From assembly GCA_945865815.1 (NCBI GenBank), contig CAMBFR010000025.1:1-39152 (forward strand): a stretch of 39,152 nucleotides of DNA, in the 5' to 3' direction. Numbering within the stretch: position 1 is the stretch's first letter; every line of letters starts with the position of its first letter. The translations under genes and the position numbers were made by a program. Shown in pieces: positions 16,334-24,426 of the stretch. This stretch comes from Candidatus Sulfopaludibacter sp. SbA3 (GTDB lineage Bacteria; Acidobacteriota; Terriglobia; 20CM-2-55-15). Under the pieces are notes generated by a model. The model was not told the DNA's origin, made no database searches, and worked only from the letters and a program-made list of their open reading frames with translations.

Positions 16334-16399
16334 TCAGTGAACAATGACAAATCCCCTGAAAACTTTGTCATTGTTCACTGGTCAATTGTCATTTGTCAT
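16316..16399. repeat. AT-rich 36-bp inverted repeat between convergent genes
   Basis: Arm 16316-16351 pairs with 16364-16399 with one mismatch across a 12-nt loop. The arms are built from reiterated ATGACAA and look unlike the GC-rich neighbours. The left arm contains the stop codon of the cyclase-like gene, and the right arm ends 3 nt before the stop of the ABC permease. It can therefore act as a bidirectional terminator. Confidence 0.88.
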
Positions 16400-16402
16400 T
16401 TA

Positions 16403-18943
16403 CTAGGACTCCACATCCCGCAATATATCCCGCGGCTTCCTCCCAAAGATCCCATAGCTGGCCAGACCGGCCGTTGCCACTGTTAGAAAACCAGTCGCGA
16501 ACATCGCAACGACCGCCGGCTGCCACATGAATATGTAGGGCGTGTCCAGGAGTTCGCCGACGAGAATCGCCGTCAGTCCTAATCCCAGTACGGCGCCAAT
16601 CAGGCCGGCCGCCAGGCCGATGATCGCAAACTCGATTGAAAAGATCCGCACCAGTTTTCCCCGCGTCGCACCGACGGTTCGCAAAATCGCAACCTCGCGC
16701 ATCCGCCGGTAGCGCGTCCCCGCAATACTCGAAGCGAGCACGATCAGGCCACCGAAGATTGCAAAAGCCGCCACGAACCGCACGGCCAGGCTCACCCTGT
16801 CGGCGACCTCCTTCACCACGGTCAGAATGTCCTCGGCGTTGATCACAGTCACCGTCGGATATTCCTGAAAGATCCGCGCCTGCAATGCGGCGATTCCCTG
16901 GGGCTCCACGCGAATGGCGCCATAGTAAGCGGTCGGAAAGCCTTCGAGGGCCTTCGGCGTCAGCAAAAACTGGTTATTGGCGCCAAGGCGCATGGCATCC
17001 GTATCCCGGATGTTCGCAACACGCGCGCGAATCTCGCCTCCGAGCGAACTCCAGGTCAGGACACTCCCGACCTTCAGGTCAAGATTCTCCGCCGCGTTTT
17101 GCTGAACCGAGACGAGCGCTTCGGTCGTATTCGGCGGCCACCATTCACCCTCGAGAATTTCTGTCGTGGGCGGTATCTGCTCAGCCCAGGTGAGCGTAAA
17201 TTGCGTCCTGAGATAACGGCGCGAGTCGCTCTCGATCGGAAGATCCTCAAGCCGCGTGCCGTCTACGGTCATCAACTGCGCCGCGACCGCCGGCATCAAT
17301 GCCTGCCGAGTGATGACCGCCGGTTCCGTTTCGATCATCCGCGCAATTCCCTCGCTCTCGCGGTCGGTAATGTTGATCATGAAAACATTGGGCGAATCCG
17401 CGGGCGCAATGAGGCGGATTTCCTCCAGCAGCGAATGCTGGAGGAAGTAAACGCTCAGCGTGAACATGACGCCGATGCCAAGACTGCTCAATATGACTGT
17501 GGCGTGCGCGCCGGGCCGGTAGAGATTGGAAATACCGTGGCGGATCGCGGGCGAGCCGCGAAAACGATCGAGCGCCGATACTTTCTTGAGAACCCTCAGG
17601 AGCAGGGTCCCGATCCCGGCAATAATCAGAACGCCCGCTACGATGGCGCCCGCAAACACACTTGCAAAGTAAAACGAATCACCGATCCACACCGCGATCG
17701 CCCATAACCCAACCAGGATCGCAGCTCGAGCCGCCAGGCTTCGCCAATCCCGCACGGGTGACGCTTCAGTGGAAACGTCCCTTCGCAGCATCCAGCCCGG
17801 ACGAATTCCCGCAATGGAAAGCAGCGATGGCAAGGCGAACAACGTGGTCGTCATGATGCCCACCGCGAGACCTTTCAGCATTGCCATTACCGGCCAGACC
17901 ATGACCACCTCGACATCGAAGTACGACGCCACAAGGCGCGCGAACACCGACTGGCCAAACGCGCCGAGGAAAACACCGGCGAGACTTCCGGCCATTCCGA
18001 GCATCAATGCCTGCGCCAGATAGATTCGGATGATGTGCTCGGAGCGGCCGCCGACGCACTTCATGAAGGCAATGCTCTGCATCTTCTGCAACAGGTGACT
18101 CTGCATTGTCGCGCCCACACCCAGACCGCCCACGATGAGGGAAACAAGACTCACGAGACTCAGAAATCGCGTCGACCGGTCCAGAGCTCGCGTGAGCGCC
18201 GGATTGGTTTCCGTATAGTCGCTGACGCGGCCGCGGCGCCGGAACTTCGTCTCGATAATCTGACGCGTCGCAGCGGCGTCCTGATTCGGCGGAAGCTTGA
18301 GTAAGATCCGCTCCGTGACGCGGCTGATCTCCGTGACGATGCCGGTGGCCTCGAGTCCTTCGCGCGTGAGAATAACCCTCGGCCCCAGCGTGAAACCGGT
18401 GGTCATGCGGTCGGGTTCGGTCTTGATTCGCGCGGCGATCCTGAAATCGCGCGCACCGAGCTTGATGGAATCTCCCACTTTGATCCGCAGCCGTAGAAGC
18501 AGGTCCTCCGAAACGGCAACGGAGTTCGCGCCGAGCTTTGCATCGAGCGGATCCAATTCGAACTTCCCATAAAACGGATAGGACGAGAAGTCGGCGCCTT
18601 TTATGGATACCAATGTTGGATTGCCCTGACCGGACGACGCCATGGTCACAGTCTCGGTCACGCGCGTGTACTGGATTCCCTGTGCCGCCAGGGCGTCGAA
18701 ATAGTCGATCTCCTCGGGCAAGGGACTTAGTGGAAGACGAACCGAGATATCGCCCGCCATCAATGTGCGAGCCTCCCGCTCCAGCGTATACAGAACGGAT
18801 TCGTTGAACCCGGTAACTGCCGTCAACGCGCCGGTCCCAAGGGCAACCGCCACGATAAGAAAAAAGAACTTCCCCGTTGCCGACCGTGTTTCACGCCAGG
18901 CCATCATCAGTGCGAATCGGGTCTTGCTCCGTTTATAGTTCAT
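16403..18943 (-). CDS. ABC transporter permease, FtsX/YbbP family
   Basis: The 846-residue protein has the double-FtsX layout of YbbP. There is one N-terminal helix (FFFLIVAVALGTGALTAVTGF), a large periplasmic MacB-type domain (about 50-250) and FtsX helices including LVSLVSLIVGGLGVGATMQ. A central helix group (about 395-450), a second periplasmic domain and a C-terminal FtsX trio with VAILRTVGATRGKL follow. Such permeases, with a LolD-like ATPase, move or extract lipophilic or envelope molecules, or couple ATP to periplasmic events. The start overlaps the ATPase stop by 4 nt. Its position beside tesA mirrors the ybbP-ybbA-tesA locus of enterobacteria. Confidence 0.9.
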   Translation of the reverse strand: MNYKRSKTRFALMMAWRETRSATGKFFFLIVAVALGTGALTAVTGFNESVLYTLEREARTLMAGDISVRLPLSPLPEEIDYFDALAAQGIQYTRVTETVTMASSGQGNPTLVSIKGADFSSYPFYGKFELDPLDAKLGANSVAVSEDLLLRLRIKVGDSIKLGARDFRIAARIKTEPDRMTTGFTLGPRVILTREGLEATGIVTEISRVTERILLKLPPNQDAAATRQIIETKFRRRGRVSDYTETNPALTRALDRSTRFLSLVSLVSLIVGGLGVGATMQSHLLQKMQSIAFMKCVGGRSEHIIRIYLAQALMLGMAGSLAGVFLGAFGQSVFARLVASYFDVEVVMVWPVMAMLKGLAVGIMTTTLFALPSLLSIAGIRPGWMLRRDVSTEASPVRDWRSLAARAAILVGLWAIAVWIGDSFYFASVFAGAIVAGVLIIAGIGTLLLRVLKKVSALDRFRGSPAIRHGISNLYRPGAHATVILSSLGIGVMFTLSVYFLQHSLLEEIRLIAPADSPNVFMINITDRESEGIARMIETEPAVITRQALMPAVAAQLMTVDGTRLEDLPIESDSRRYLRTQFTLTWAEQIPPTTEILEGEWWPPNTTEALVSVQQNAAENLDLKVGSVLTWSSLGGEIRARVANIRDTDAMRLGANNQFLLTPKALEGFPTAYYGAIRVEPQGIAALQARIFQEYPTVTVINAEDILTVVKEVADRVSLAVRFVAAFAIFGGLIVLASSIAGTRYRRMREVAILRTVGATRGKLVRIFSIEFAIIGLAAGLIGAVLGLGLTAILVGELLDTPYIFMWQPAVVAMFATGFLTVATAGLASYGIFGRKPRDILRDVES

Positions 18944-19614
18944 ACGATGTCCTCGACAATACGTCCATCGCGCAACAGGATGCGCCTGTCCGCGTGGGAA
19001 GCCAGGTCCTGGTCATGCGTCACCATGATCAGCGTCGTACCCTCATCCTTATTCAGACGCAGCAACAGGTCGAGCACGTGAGTGCCGTTTGCGCTGTCGA
19101 GATTGCCCGTCGGCTCGTCGGCGAACAGGATCGCAGGTTTCATGATGAAAGCGCGAGCCAGCGCCACACGCTGCTGCTCGCCTCCCGAAAGCTGGGCAGG
19201 ATAATGATCGCCGCGCTCGACCAATCCGACGCTCTCGAGCAAATAGCCGGCGCGCGCAGTGGCGCCATTCGTCTCGTCGCCCAGCATCTCCATGGGAAGC
19301 ATGACATTCTCGAGTGCGGTGAGCGTCGGAATCAGATGATAGGACTGAAATACGAATCCCAGCTTGCGCCCGCGAAGCACCGCCATTTCGTCTTCCTTCA
19401 GCCCGGTTATCTCGACACCGTCGAGCATTATCGATCCGGCTGTCGGCCAGTCGAGTCCTGCAAGAAGTCCAAGCAGCGTGCTTTTGCCGCTGCCGGACGG
19501 CCCCATGATGGCAACGAATTGACGCGCCGGCACGTCAAAGGAGATGTCGCGGATGATCTCCACTTCGTGCGCGCCGTTACGGATAGTCTTGACGAGGTTT
19601 CGAACAACAATCAT
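18940..19614 (-). CDS. ABC transporter ATP-binding protein (YbbA/LolD-like)
   Basis: This 224-residue ATPase has Walker [10 protein letters not shown] at 38-46, a Q-loop ([18 protein letters not shown]), the signature [14 protein letters not shown], Walker [13 protein letters not shown] and the switch VTHD. The [12 protein letters not shown] segment is typical of the LolD/MacB/YbbA group. It should energise the large permease encoded immediately downstream, forming a type VII-like ABC system. It is divergent from the tesA-like gene with 14 bp between start codons. Confidence 0.93.
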   Translation of the reverse strand: MIVVRNLVKTIRNGAHEVEIIRDISFDVPARQFVAIMGPSGSGKSTLLGLLAGLDWPTAGSIMLDGVEITGLKEDEMAVLRGRKLGFVFQSYHLIPTLTALENVMLPMEMLGDETNGATARAGYLLESVGLVERGDHYPAQLSGGEQQRVALARAFIMKPAILFADEPTGNLDSANGTHVLDLLLRLNKDEGTTLIMVTHDQDLASHADRRILLRDGRIVEDIV

Positions 19615-19628
19615 GATTTGCTCTATAT

Positions 19629-20318
19629 ATGCCTAAGGTCTATTACGTATTACTGCTGCTCCTGGTCACAGGCTGCACAGCCGTCGAACCCGAAATCGCG
19701 CCGCAGCAGGCCCTTCCAGCCGCTTCTGCGAATGTAGCCGATCGCGGTACTCCCCAAACCGACAATCGCCCGGTCATCCTGGCATTCGGCGATAGCTTAA
19801 CAGCAGGATACGGTCTGTCGCGAGAGCAAGGATATCCCGAGCAGCTTCAGCAGACCCTCGACGAGATGGGATACAAGTACCGCGTCGTCAACGCGGGAAT
19901 CAGCGGAGACACCTCGAGCAACGGCCGCGCGCGCATGCAGATAGCTCTCCGGGACAAGCCCGAGATCGTCATCCTTGAACTCGGGGCGAACGACGGCCTG
20001 CGCGGGCTGCCCACGAATCAAATGCAGGGGAACCTGGCAGAAATGATTGTCGGGTTCAAGAAATCAGGCGCCAAAGTCGTCTTGGCCGGTATGACCCTGC
20101 CGCTGAACTACGGCATCGATTACGTGCGATCGTTTGAAAAAGTCTTCGTGGACCTCGCCGACGAGCACGACACGACTTTTATTCCCTTCTTCCTCGAAGG
20201 CGTCGCCGCAGACTTCACTCTGAATCTCGGCGATGGCATGCATCCGAACGAGAAAGGCTATCGAGTCGTCGTTCAAAACCTGTTGAAATATCTACAGCCG
20301 CTGTTGCAAAGGAGCTGA
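19629..20318 (+). CDS. tesA: TesA-like SGNH esterase/lysophospholipase, lipoprotein
   Basis: The 229-residue protein begins with a lipoprotein signal (LLLLLVTGC, lipidated Cys16) and a short linker, then an arylesterase/TesA SGNH hydrolase domain. Block I is GDSLTAGYG with nucleophile Ser56. Block II Gly is in NAGISGDTSSNGRAR, block III is GANDGLRG, and block V DGMHPNEKGY provides the Asp and His. It is expected to hydrolyse thioesters or lysophospholipids at the envelope. E. coli TesA is periplasmic, whereas this one is probably membrane-anchored. Divergence from ybbA matches the enterobacterial order. Confidence 0.9.
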   Translation: MPKVYYVLLLLLVTGCTAVEPEIAPQQALPAASANVADRGTPQTDNRPVILAFGDSLTAGYGLSREQGYPEQLQQTLDEMGYKYRVVNAGISGDTSSNGRARMQIALRDKPEIVILELGANDGLRGLPTNQMQGNLAEMIVGFKKSGAKVVLAGMTLPLNYGIDYVRSFEKVFVDLADEHDTTFIPFFLEGVAADFTLNLGDGMHPNEKGYRVVVQNLLKYLQPLLQRS

Positions 20319-20327
20319 GTCGAATTC

Positions 20328-20645
20328 ATGAAAGACGATCTAAAAAATCAGGGTTACAGCAAAGAGGACGAATACTTCTACCGTAAAGACCAGGAAGCGC
20401 TGGCCAAACTCCGTGAGAAGGCCGAAGCGCAGCGGGCCAAAACGGAAGCGGAGAACAAGAAGAAGGACTACTGGATGCGCTGTCCGAAATGCGGATCCGC
20501 GCTTAAGGAAGAGAAATACGGAGAGTCTGTCCTGGTCGACCGCTGCAGTTCAAAGTCATGCGGCGGGATCTTTTTTGACGGTGGAGAACTCGAAATACTG
20601 CTCAAAGCAAAGTCCTCGCTCCTTCAACGGATCCTGGGCCGCTAA
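20328..20645 (+). CDS. Small TFIIB-type zinc-ribbon protein
   Basis: The 105-residue protein has a charged helical N-terminal half (1-48, Lys/Glu/Ala-rich). A zinc ribbon of the zf-TFIIB type follows, with Cys52 and Cys55 in MRCPKCGSAL and Cys73 and Cys78 in DRCSSKSCGG. The family hallmark GIFFDGGELEILL comes next. The second knuckle has a C-x4-C spacing, longer than the common C-x2-C. The function of this family is unknown. It starts 9 nt after the tesA-like gene and is probably co-transcribed. Confidence 0.8.
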   Translation: MKDDLKNQGYSKEDEYFYRKDQEALAKLREKAEAQRAKTEAENKKKDYWMRCPKCGSALKEEKYGESVLVDRCSSKSCGGIFFDGGELEILLKAKSSLLQRILGR

Positions 20646-20659
20646 CCCTCCGCAATTCC

Positions 20660-20719
20660 AATTCCGGTGAGGTTGATCGAATTCGGGTGCATCCGAATTC
20701 GATCAGCCTCACCGGAATT
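20660..20719. terminator. Palindrome with GAATTC shoulders (R3), bidirectional terminator position
   Basis: Arms 20660-20686 and 20693-20719 pair over 27 bp with one G-U wobble. The loop is the 6-nt GTGCAT. GAATTC adjoins the loop on both sides, as in the palindromes at 8357 and 30326, but the loop differs and the outer arm sequence is unrelated. It lies between the convergent zinc-ribbon and amidohydrolase genes. Confidence 0.8.
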
Positions 20720-20732
20720 CTCACGCGTCTGA

Positions 20733-21701
20733 TTACTGGAGGCCGAGAAAGCGTGCCGGATTGGTCTTGGTCATCAAATCGATTTCCGCCTGGGTGAAGC
20801 CCTCTTTTACGAGGACAGCCAGTGCCATTTCATAGGCCTCGGCGTAGTTCACCCTGCCGGGCTGGCCGAGATCGGTGCTCAGGATGACGTTTGCCGGACC
20901 GAGCGCTCGAATATCCGCAATCTTTTGCGGCCCGTAATCCATCGTTGGATTCTCAGCATTAACGACTGCGGGTACTCCCCTGCCCGCGGGTCCTCCAGTG
21001 AGGCCGTCTCCGCTCGTCACGACCTCGATCATCGCGCCCAGACGGACCGCCTCCTTCATCTGTGTCATCGACATCACGAGCCCCCCGTGGTTCGGGTGCT
21101 GCACGTAGATCTTGTTGACGCCGGCCGCTTTTGCCGCCCGGACCACCAACATAACCTCATCCGGACTGACGTGTCCGGTGGACAAGCCGATGTTGTGCTT
21201 TGCTATAACCTGGAGGACTTGAAGCGTTTCCGGCAGCAGTTGTCCGTTGCGCGAGACTGCGACCCTGCCGGGCTGGCCCTCGTTGCGGTATTCCGCGTCC
21301 ATCGTCGGCAGATACACAACTTTACCCCGGCCGCCACGCGTCAAAGCCATAGCCTCCACCGCCGAGGGATTCATGCCGCCCACATACCGGTTCAGGACGA
21401 TGCCGCCGAAGACCTCGACGCCCGGGATCATCTGCGATACCAGATAGGCCCAGGAAGCAGTCTCCGTAGTGTGTTCCTTGAGCACTATTCCCCGCATGCC
21501 GTAAATCTTGGCGATCTGGACCGCCTGGATAGCGTCGAATTGGCGCTGGAAGTTTAACGCCGCCGACTGCGGCGCCGCGTGCGCGTGAATGTCGATGATG
21601 CCCGCGAGGCTCGGTGCGGCCTTGCCCTGCGCGAGTCCCGTGCCGGGTAAGCAGAGCAGCGACGCCAGAACGACCGCTAGCATCCATATTCGCAATCTCA
21701 T
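20733..21701 (-). CDS. Secreted DUF6282-like amidohydrolase-fold protein
   Basis: The 322-residue protein starts with a Sec signal peptide (about 1-25, cleavage near GLAQG). A TIM-barrel, metal-dependent-hydrolase-like domain follows. His39 and His41 in IIDIHAHAAPQ resemble the first metal pair of amidohydrolases. STGHVSPDE, YVQHPNHGG and ILSTDLGQP carry plausible further ligands. FGGIVLNRYVGG matches DUF6282 in my recollection. The substrate is unknown and the product is probably periplasmic. An AAGGAG-like site lies before the ATG. It is divergent from the O-methyltransferase gene across about 227 bp. Confidence 0.75.
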   Translation of the reverse strand: MRLRIWMLAVVLASLLCLPGTGLAQGKAAPSLAGIIDIHAHAAPQSAALNFQRQFDAIQAVQIAKIYGMRGIVLKEHTTETASWAYLVSQMIPGVEVFGGIVLNRYVGGMNPSAVEAMALTRGGRGKVVYLPTMDAEYRNEGQPGRVAVSRNGQLLPETLQVLQVIAKHNIGLSTGHVSPDEVMLVVRAAKAAGVNKIYVQHPNHGGLVMSMTQMKEAVRLGAMIEVVTSGDGLTGGPAGRGVPAVVNAENPTMDYGPQKIADIRALGPANVILSTDLGQPGRVNYAEAYEMALAVLVKEGFTQAEIDLMTKTNPARFLGLQ

Positions 21702-21928
21702 AGTTCACTCCTTGTATTGTTCAAGACGAAATCGGCAGCAGCCGTGCTGTATTCCCCTCCCGCTCGCGCATTGCGTCGGCAGGCGAATCGATCCGCTCAG
21801 TATCCGGGACACGCCCCGCTCTACCGCTCGCCCGGAATGTTAGAACGCTATCATTCCCTGTACAAGAATTATGGTAATGGTTCACCTTTTCTGGCTCTGA
21901 TCCAGACAACCGGATTAATATCGCGCCC
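21702..21928. promoter_or_regulatory. Divergent intergenic region (amidohydrolase / O-methyltransferase)
   Basis: This 227-bp spacer should hold promoters for both genes. At its right end TAATAT (21916-21921) lies 7 nt before the O-methyltransferase ATG, with no Shine-Dalgarno sequence. That pattern suggests a leaderless transcript. No hairpin or ORF stands out. Confidence 0.4.
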
Positions 21929-22513
21929 ATGAATGACAACGAGATCGTTCGAGTTCCCGTTGCCCTTGACGCCATCGAGCAGGAGACCCGGCAGGTCGGC
22001 TTTACGATGGCGTCCGAGCGAAGAACCGGATCGCTGCTGCGGACGCTTGCCGCAACAAAACCCGCCGGACGGTTTCTGGAACTGGGGACAGGCACGGGTA
22101 TAGGGACGGCCTGGCTTCTCATGGGCATGGATGCCCGCTCCCACCTGGATTCCGTCGACAACGACTTCGCCGTGCAGACAGTTGCCAGACGGCGCCTCGC
22201 GAATGATCCGCGCGTCACTTTTCATCTTGCCGATGGAGGCGAGTTCCTCATGACAGCGAGGGCGCCGTACGATCTCATCTACGCCGATGCATGGCCGGGC
22301 AAATTTTCGCACCTGGACGCCGCGCTTTCACTGCTTCGTGCTGGCGGCATGTATGTGATCGATGACCTTCTGCCCCAGCCTAACTGGCCGGCGGATCACG
22401 CCCCGAAGGTCTCGCAACTCATCACTGAATTGGAAAGCCGGCCCGGGTTCGAGAGCACGAGCCTGGCATGGTCGAGCGGCATCATGATTGTTGTACGGGC
22501 TGACGCCACATAG
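21929..22513 (+). CDS. Class I O-methyltransferase (AdoMet-dependent)
   Basis: The 194-residue protein is a small Rossmann-fold methyltransferase of the O-methyltransferase-3 type. The SAM motif I is FLELGTGTGIGTAWLL. DSVDNDFAVQT gives the acidic residue binding the ribose, and LIYADAWPGKFSHLDAALSLL with YVIDDLL resembles the metal and catalytic region of catechol-type enzymes. The substrate is unknown. Next comes the GNAT gene after 18 nt, so the two may be one unit, although both have leaderless-type starts. Confidence 0.85.
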   Translation: MNDNEIVRVPVALDAIEQETRQVGFTMASERRTGSLLRTLAATKPAGRFLELGTGTGIGTAWLLMGMDARSHLDSVDNDFAVQTVARRRLANDPRVTFHLADGGEFLMTARAPYDLIYADAWPGKFSHLDAALSLLRAGGMYVIDDLLPQPNWPADHAPKVSQLITELESRPGFESTSLAWSSGIMIVVRADAT

Positions 22514-22531
22514 TCGGCTAGAATTCCGCAT

Positions 22532-22960
22532 ATGGATGCCGGGAACATTGTTGTTCGGGAATATCGGGACTCCGACCACGACTCCGTCGTGGCGCTGTGG
22601 ACGGCTGTCTTTCCGGATGATCCGCCGTGGAATGAACCGAACCTGTTCATCCGGCGAAAACGAAGCGTCCAGCCCGATCTCTTCTGGGTCGCACAGGATG
22701 GCGGTGAAATCATCGGAACGGTTGTGGCCGGATACGATGGAGTGCGGGGATGGATCTACCACCTCGCCGTCGATCCGTCGAAACGGCGAAAGGGCGCGGC
22801 GCGTCTTCTCATGCAGACCGCGGAAGATTCGCTGAGGGCGCTGGGTTGCCCGAAAATCAACCTCCAGGTGAGAATGAACAACACCAGCGTCGTCGATTTC
22901 TATAAGGCGCTCGGGTACGACGTTGAAGAACGCGTACAAATGGGCAAACCGCTGCGTTAA
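22532..22960 (+). CDS. GNAT family N-acetyltransferase
   Basis: The 142-residue protein is a single GNAT domain. VVREYRDSDHDSVVALWTAVF begins it, DGGEIIGTVVAGYDG is the central strand, and the acetyl-CoA loop is in VDPSKRRKGAARLLM. NLQVRMNNTSVVDFYKALGY completes the fold. The pattern is close to YpeA-like acetyltransferases. The acceptor is unknown. TAGAAT lies 7 nt ahead of the ATG and there is no ribosome-binding site. It converges with oxyR and overlaps it by 4 bp. Confidence 0.87.
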   Translation: MDAGNIVVREYRDSDHDSVVALWTAVFPDDPPWNEPNLFIRRKRSVQPDLFWVAQDGGEIIGTVVAGYDGVRGWIYHLAVDPSKRRKGAARLLMQTAEDSLRALGCPKINLQVRMNNTSVVDFYKALGYDVEERVQMGKPLR

Positions 22961-23889
22961 ACGCCTATCCCCTTCGTACCGCGCCGGTCGCTTTCCAAAG
23001 TCACGCGAAGGGTTTTCGCAATCTTGCCCAGCACATCCGCCAGCGAGGAACGGCGGCGCCATCCAAGCACAATCGTACGGAACGGGACCGGACGCGAAAA
23101 CCGGCGGATCGACAACTGCGACCGCTGGCTTTCCGCCGGTACGGCAATGCCTGGCAGCAGCGTGATACCGGCGCCGCTGGAAACCATCTGCACCAGGGTC
23201 GGCAGGCTAGTTGCACGAAAGCCGAGTTCTTCAAGCTTGCCGCCCGAGCAGTACTCGAGGACCTGGTCGCGAAAGCAGTGCCCTTCGTCAAGCAGCAGAA
23301 TACGCTCGCCCCGCAATTGGTTCATCGTTACGGGCGCGCCGGCCCGGCCGAGCTTTCGTCCCGACGGGGCCGCCAGCACAAACGGATCCACCGCGATAGC
23401 CTGGTGTTCCAGATCTCCCATGTCTGCCTCCAGGGCCAGCAGCGCCGCATCGAGATCGCCATGGCTGATCGAGCGGACAAGGGCATCCGTCTTGTCTTCT
23501 ATCCATACCAGCATCAGGCGGGGATAAGCCTTGCGCAGGGCGGGCGCCACCAGCGGAAGCAGGTACGGGCCGATCGTGGGAATCACGCCGATCCGAAGCG
23601 TTCCCGCCAGCGGATCGATGAAGCGGTTGGCGGCATCGACAAAGTCGTCGGCCGCCACCAGCACGCGGCGGGCCCTGGCAATAAGTTCCTGTCCGGCGGC
23701 GGTAACGAGAACGCCACGCCGGTCGCGCTCGAAAAGAGGAACGCCGAGCGATGATTCCATCTCCGCCACCTGCGCGCTCAGCGACGGCTGGGAAACGTTG
23801 CACCGCTCCGCGGCGCGGCGAAAGTTCATCATTTCAGCAACAGCCAGGACGTACTGAAGCTGCCTCAGCGTGAAACCATAGTTCTTCAT
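22957..23889 (-). CDS. oxyR: Peroxide-sensing LysR-type regulator OxyR
   Basis: The 310-residue protein has a LysR HTH (about 7-66, AERCNVSQPSLSAQVAEMESSLG) and an effector domain with the OxyR hallmark DEGHCFRDQVLEYC. Cys205 and Cys214 have the same 9-residue spacing as the peroxide-sensing Cys199 and Cys208 of E. coli OxyR. Oxidation should form a disulfide and change promoter binding. An OxyR operator lies immediately upstream, consistent with autoregulation and control of the divergent rubrerythrin operon. Confidence 0.93.
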   Translation of the reverse strand: MKNYGFTLRQLQYVLAVAEMMNFRRAAERCNVSQPSLSAQVAEMESSLGVPLFERDRRGVLVTAAGQELIARARRVLVAADDFVDAANRFIDPLAGTLRIGVIPTIGPYLLPLVAPALRKAYPRLMLVWIEDKTDALVRSISHGDLDAALLALEADMGDLEHQAIAVDPFVLAAPSGRKLGRAGAPVTMNQLRGERILLLDEGHCFRDQVLEYCSGGKLEELGFRATSLPTLVQMVSSGAGITLLPGIAVPAESQRSQLSIRRFSRPVPFRTIVLGWRRRSSLADVLGKIAKTLRVTLESDRRGTKGIGV

Positions 23890-23893
23890 GCTG

Positions 23894-23930
23894 ATAGGAA
23901 TAACCTATCCAGAAGATAGAGACAATGTGT
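23894..23930. promoter_or_regulatory. OxyR operator
   Basis: The classical OxyR site is four ATAG/CTAT elements with 7-nt spacing. Here ATAG (23894), CTAT (23905) and ATAG (23916) match perfectly at that spacing. The fourth element (23927-23930) reads GTGT. The site begins 5 bp upstream of the oxyR start codon, so bound OxyR would repress its own gene while activating the operon starting at 23985. Confidence 0.85.
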
Positions 23931-23984
23931 TAGACAGATCAGGCCCCGTGGATCAAACTCATCGCGATCGAGAAAGGAGACCCT

Positions 23985-24404
23985 ATGGCTGTACTTAAAG
24001 GAACCAGGACTCATCAAAACCTCAAAGACGCTTTCGCCGGCGAATCCATGGCGAATCGAAGATATCTCTATTTCGCAAAGGTCGCGGACGTGGAGGGATA
24101 TCCGGAAATTGCCGGAAATTTCCGCGACACGGCCGAAGGCGAAACCGGCCACGCCCATGGCCATCTGGACTACCTCAAGAAGGTCGGCGACCCCGCCACC
24201 GATCTGCCGTTCGGCGATACAATGCTGAACCTGAAGTCCGCGGTCCATGGCGAAACCCATGAGTACACGGACATGTATCCCGGAATGGCCAAGGCCGCCC
24301 GCGAAGAAGGATTCGCGGAAATTGCGGACTGGTTCGAGACACTGGCAAAGGCGGAGAAATCCCATGCCGGCCGGTTCAGCAGTCTGTTGAAGTCGGTTTC
24401 GTAA
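23985..24404 (+). CDS. Rubrerythrin-like diiron protein (no rubredoxin domain)
   Basis: The 139-residue protein is the ferritin-like four-helix bundle of rubrerythrin without the C-terminal rubredoxin domain. Diiron ligands are visible as Glu20 ([11 protein letters not shown]), Glu51/Glu53 with His56 ([11 protein letters not shown]) and the matching E-x-x-H elements of helices 3 and 4 ([12 protein letters not shown] and AEKSHAGRF). Rubrerythrins reduce hydrogen peroxide. Lacking rubredoxin, this one needs an external electron donor, and the Fe-S oxidoreductase gene 23 nt downstream is the natural candidate. AAAGGAG precedes the ATG. Confidence 0.93.
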   Translation: MAVLKGTRTHQNLKDAFAGESMANRRYLYFAKVADVEGYPEIAGNFRDTAEGETGHAHGHLDYLKKVGDPATDLPFGDTMLNLKSAVHGETHEYTDMYPGMAKAAREEGFAEIADWFETLAKAEKSHAGRFSSLLKSVS

Positions 24405-24426
24405 CTTTTTCCAGGAGAGTTCCATC

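Noticed and set aside
18877-19737. 286-codon plus-strand ORF opposite the ABC ATPase
   Set aside because: Spans parts of three genes antisense and has no domain; typical codon-bias shadow.
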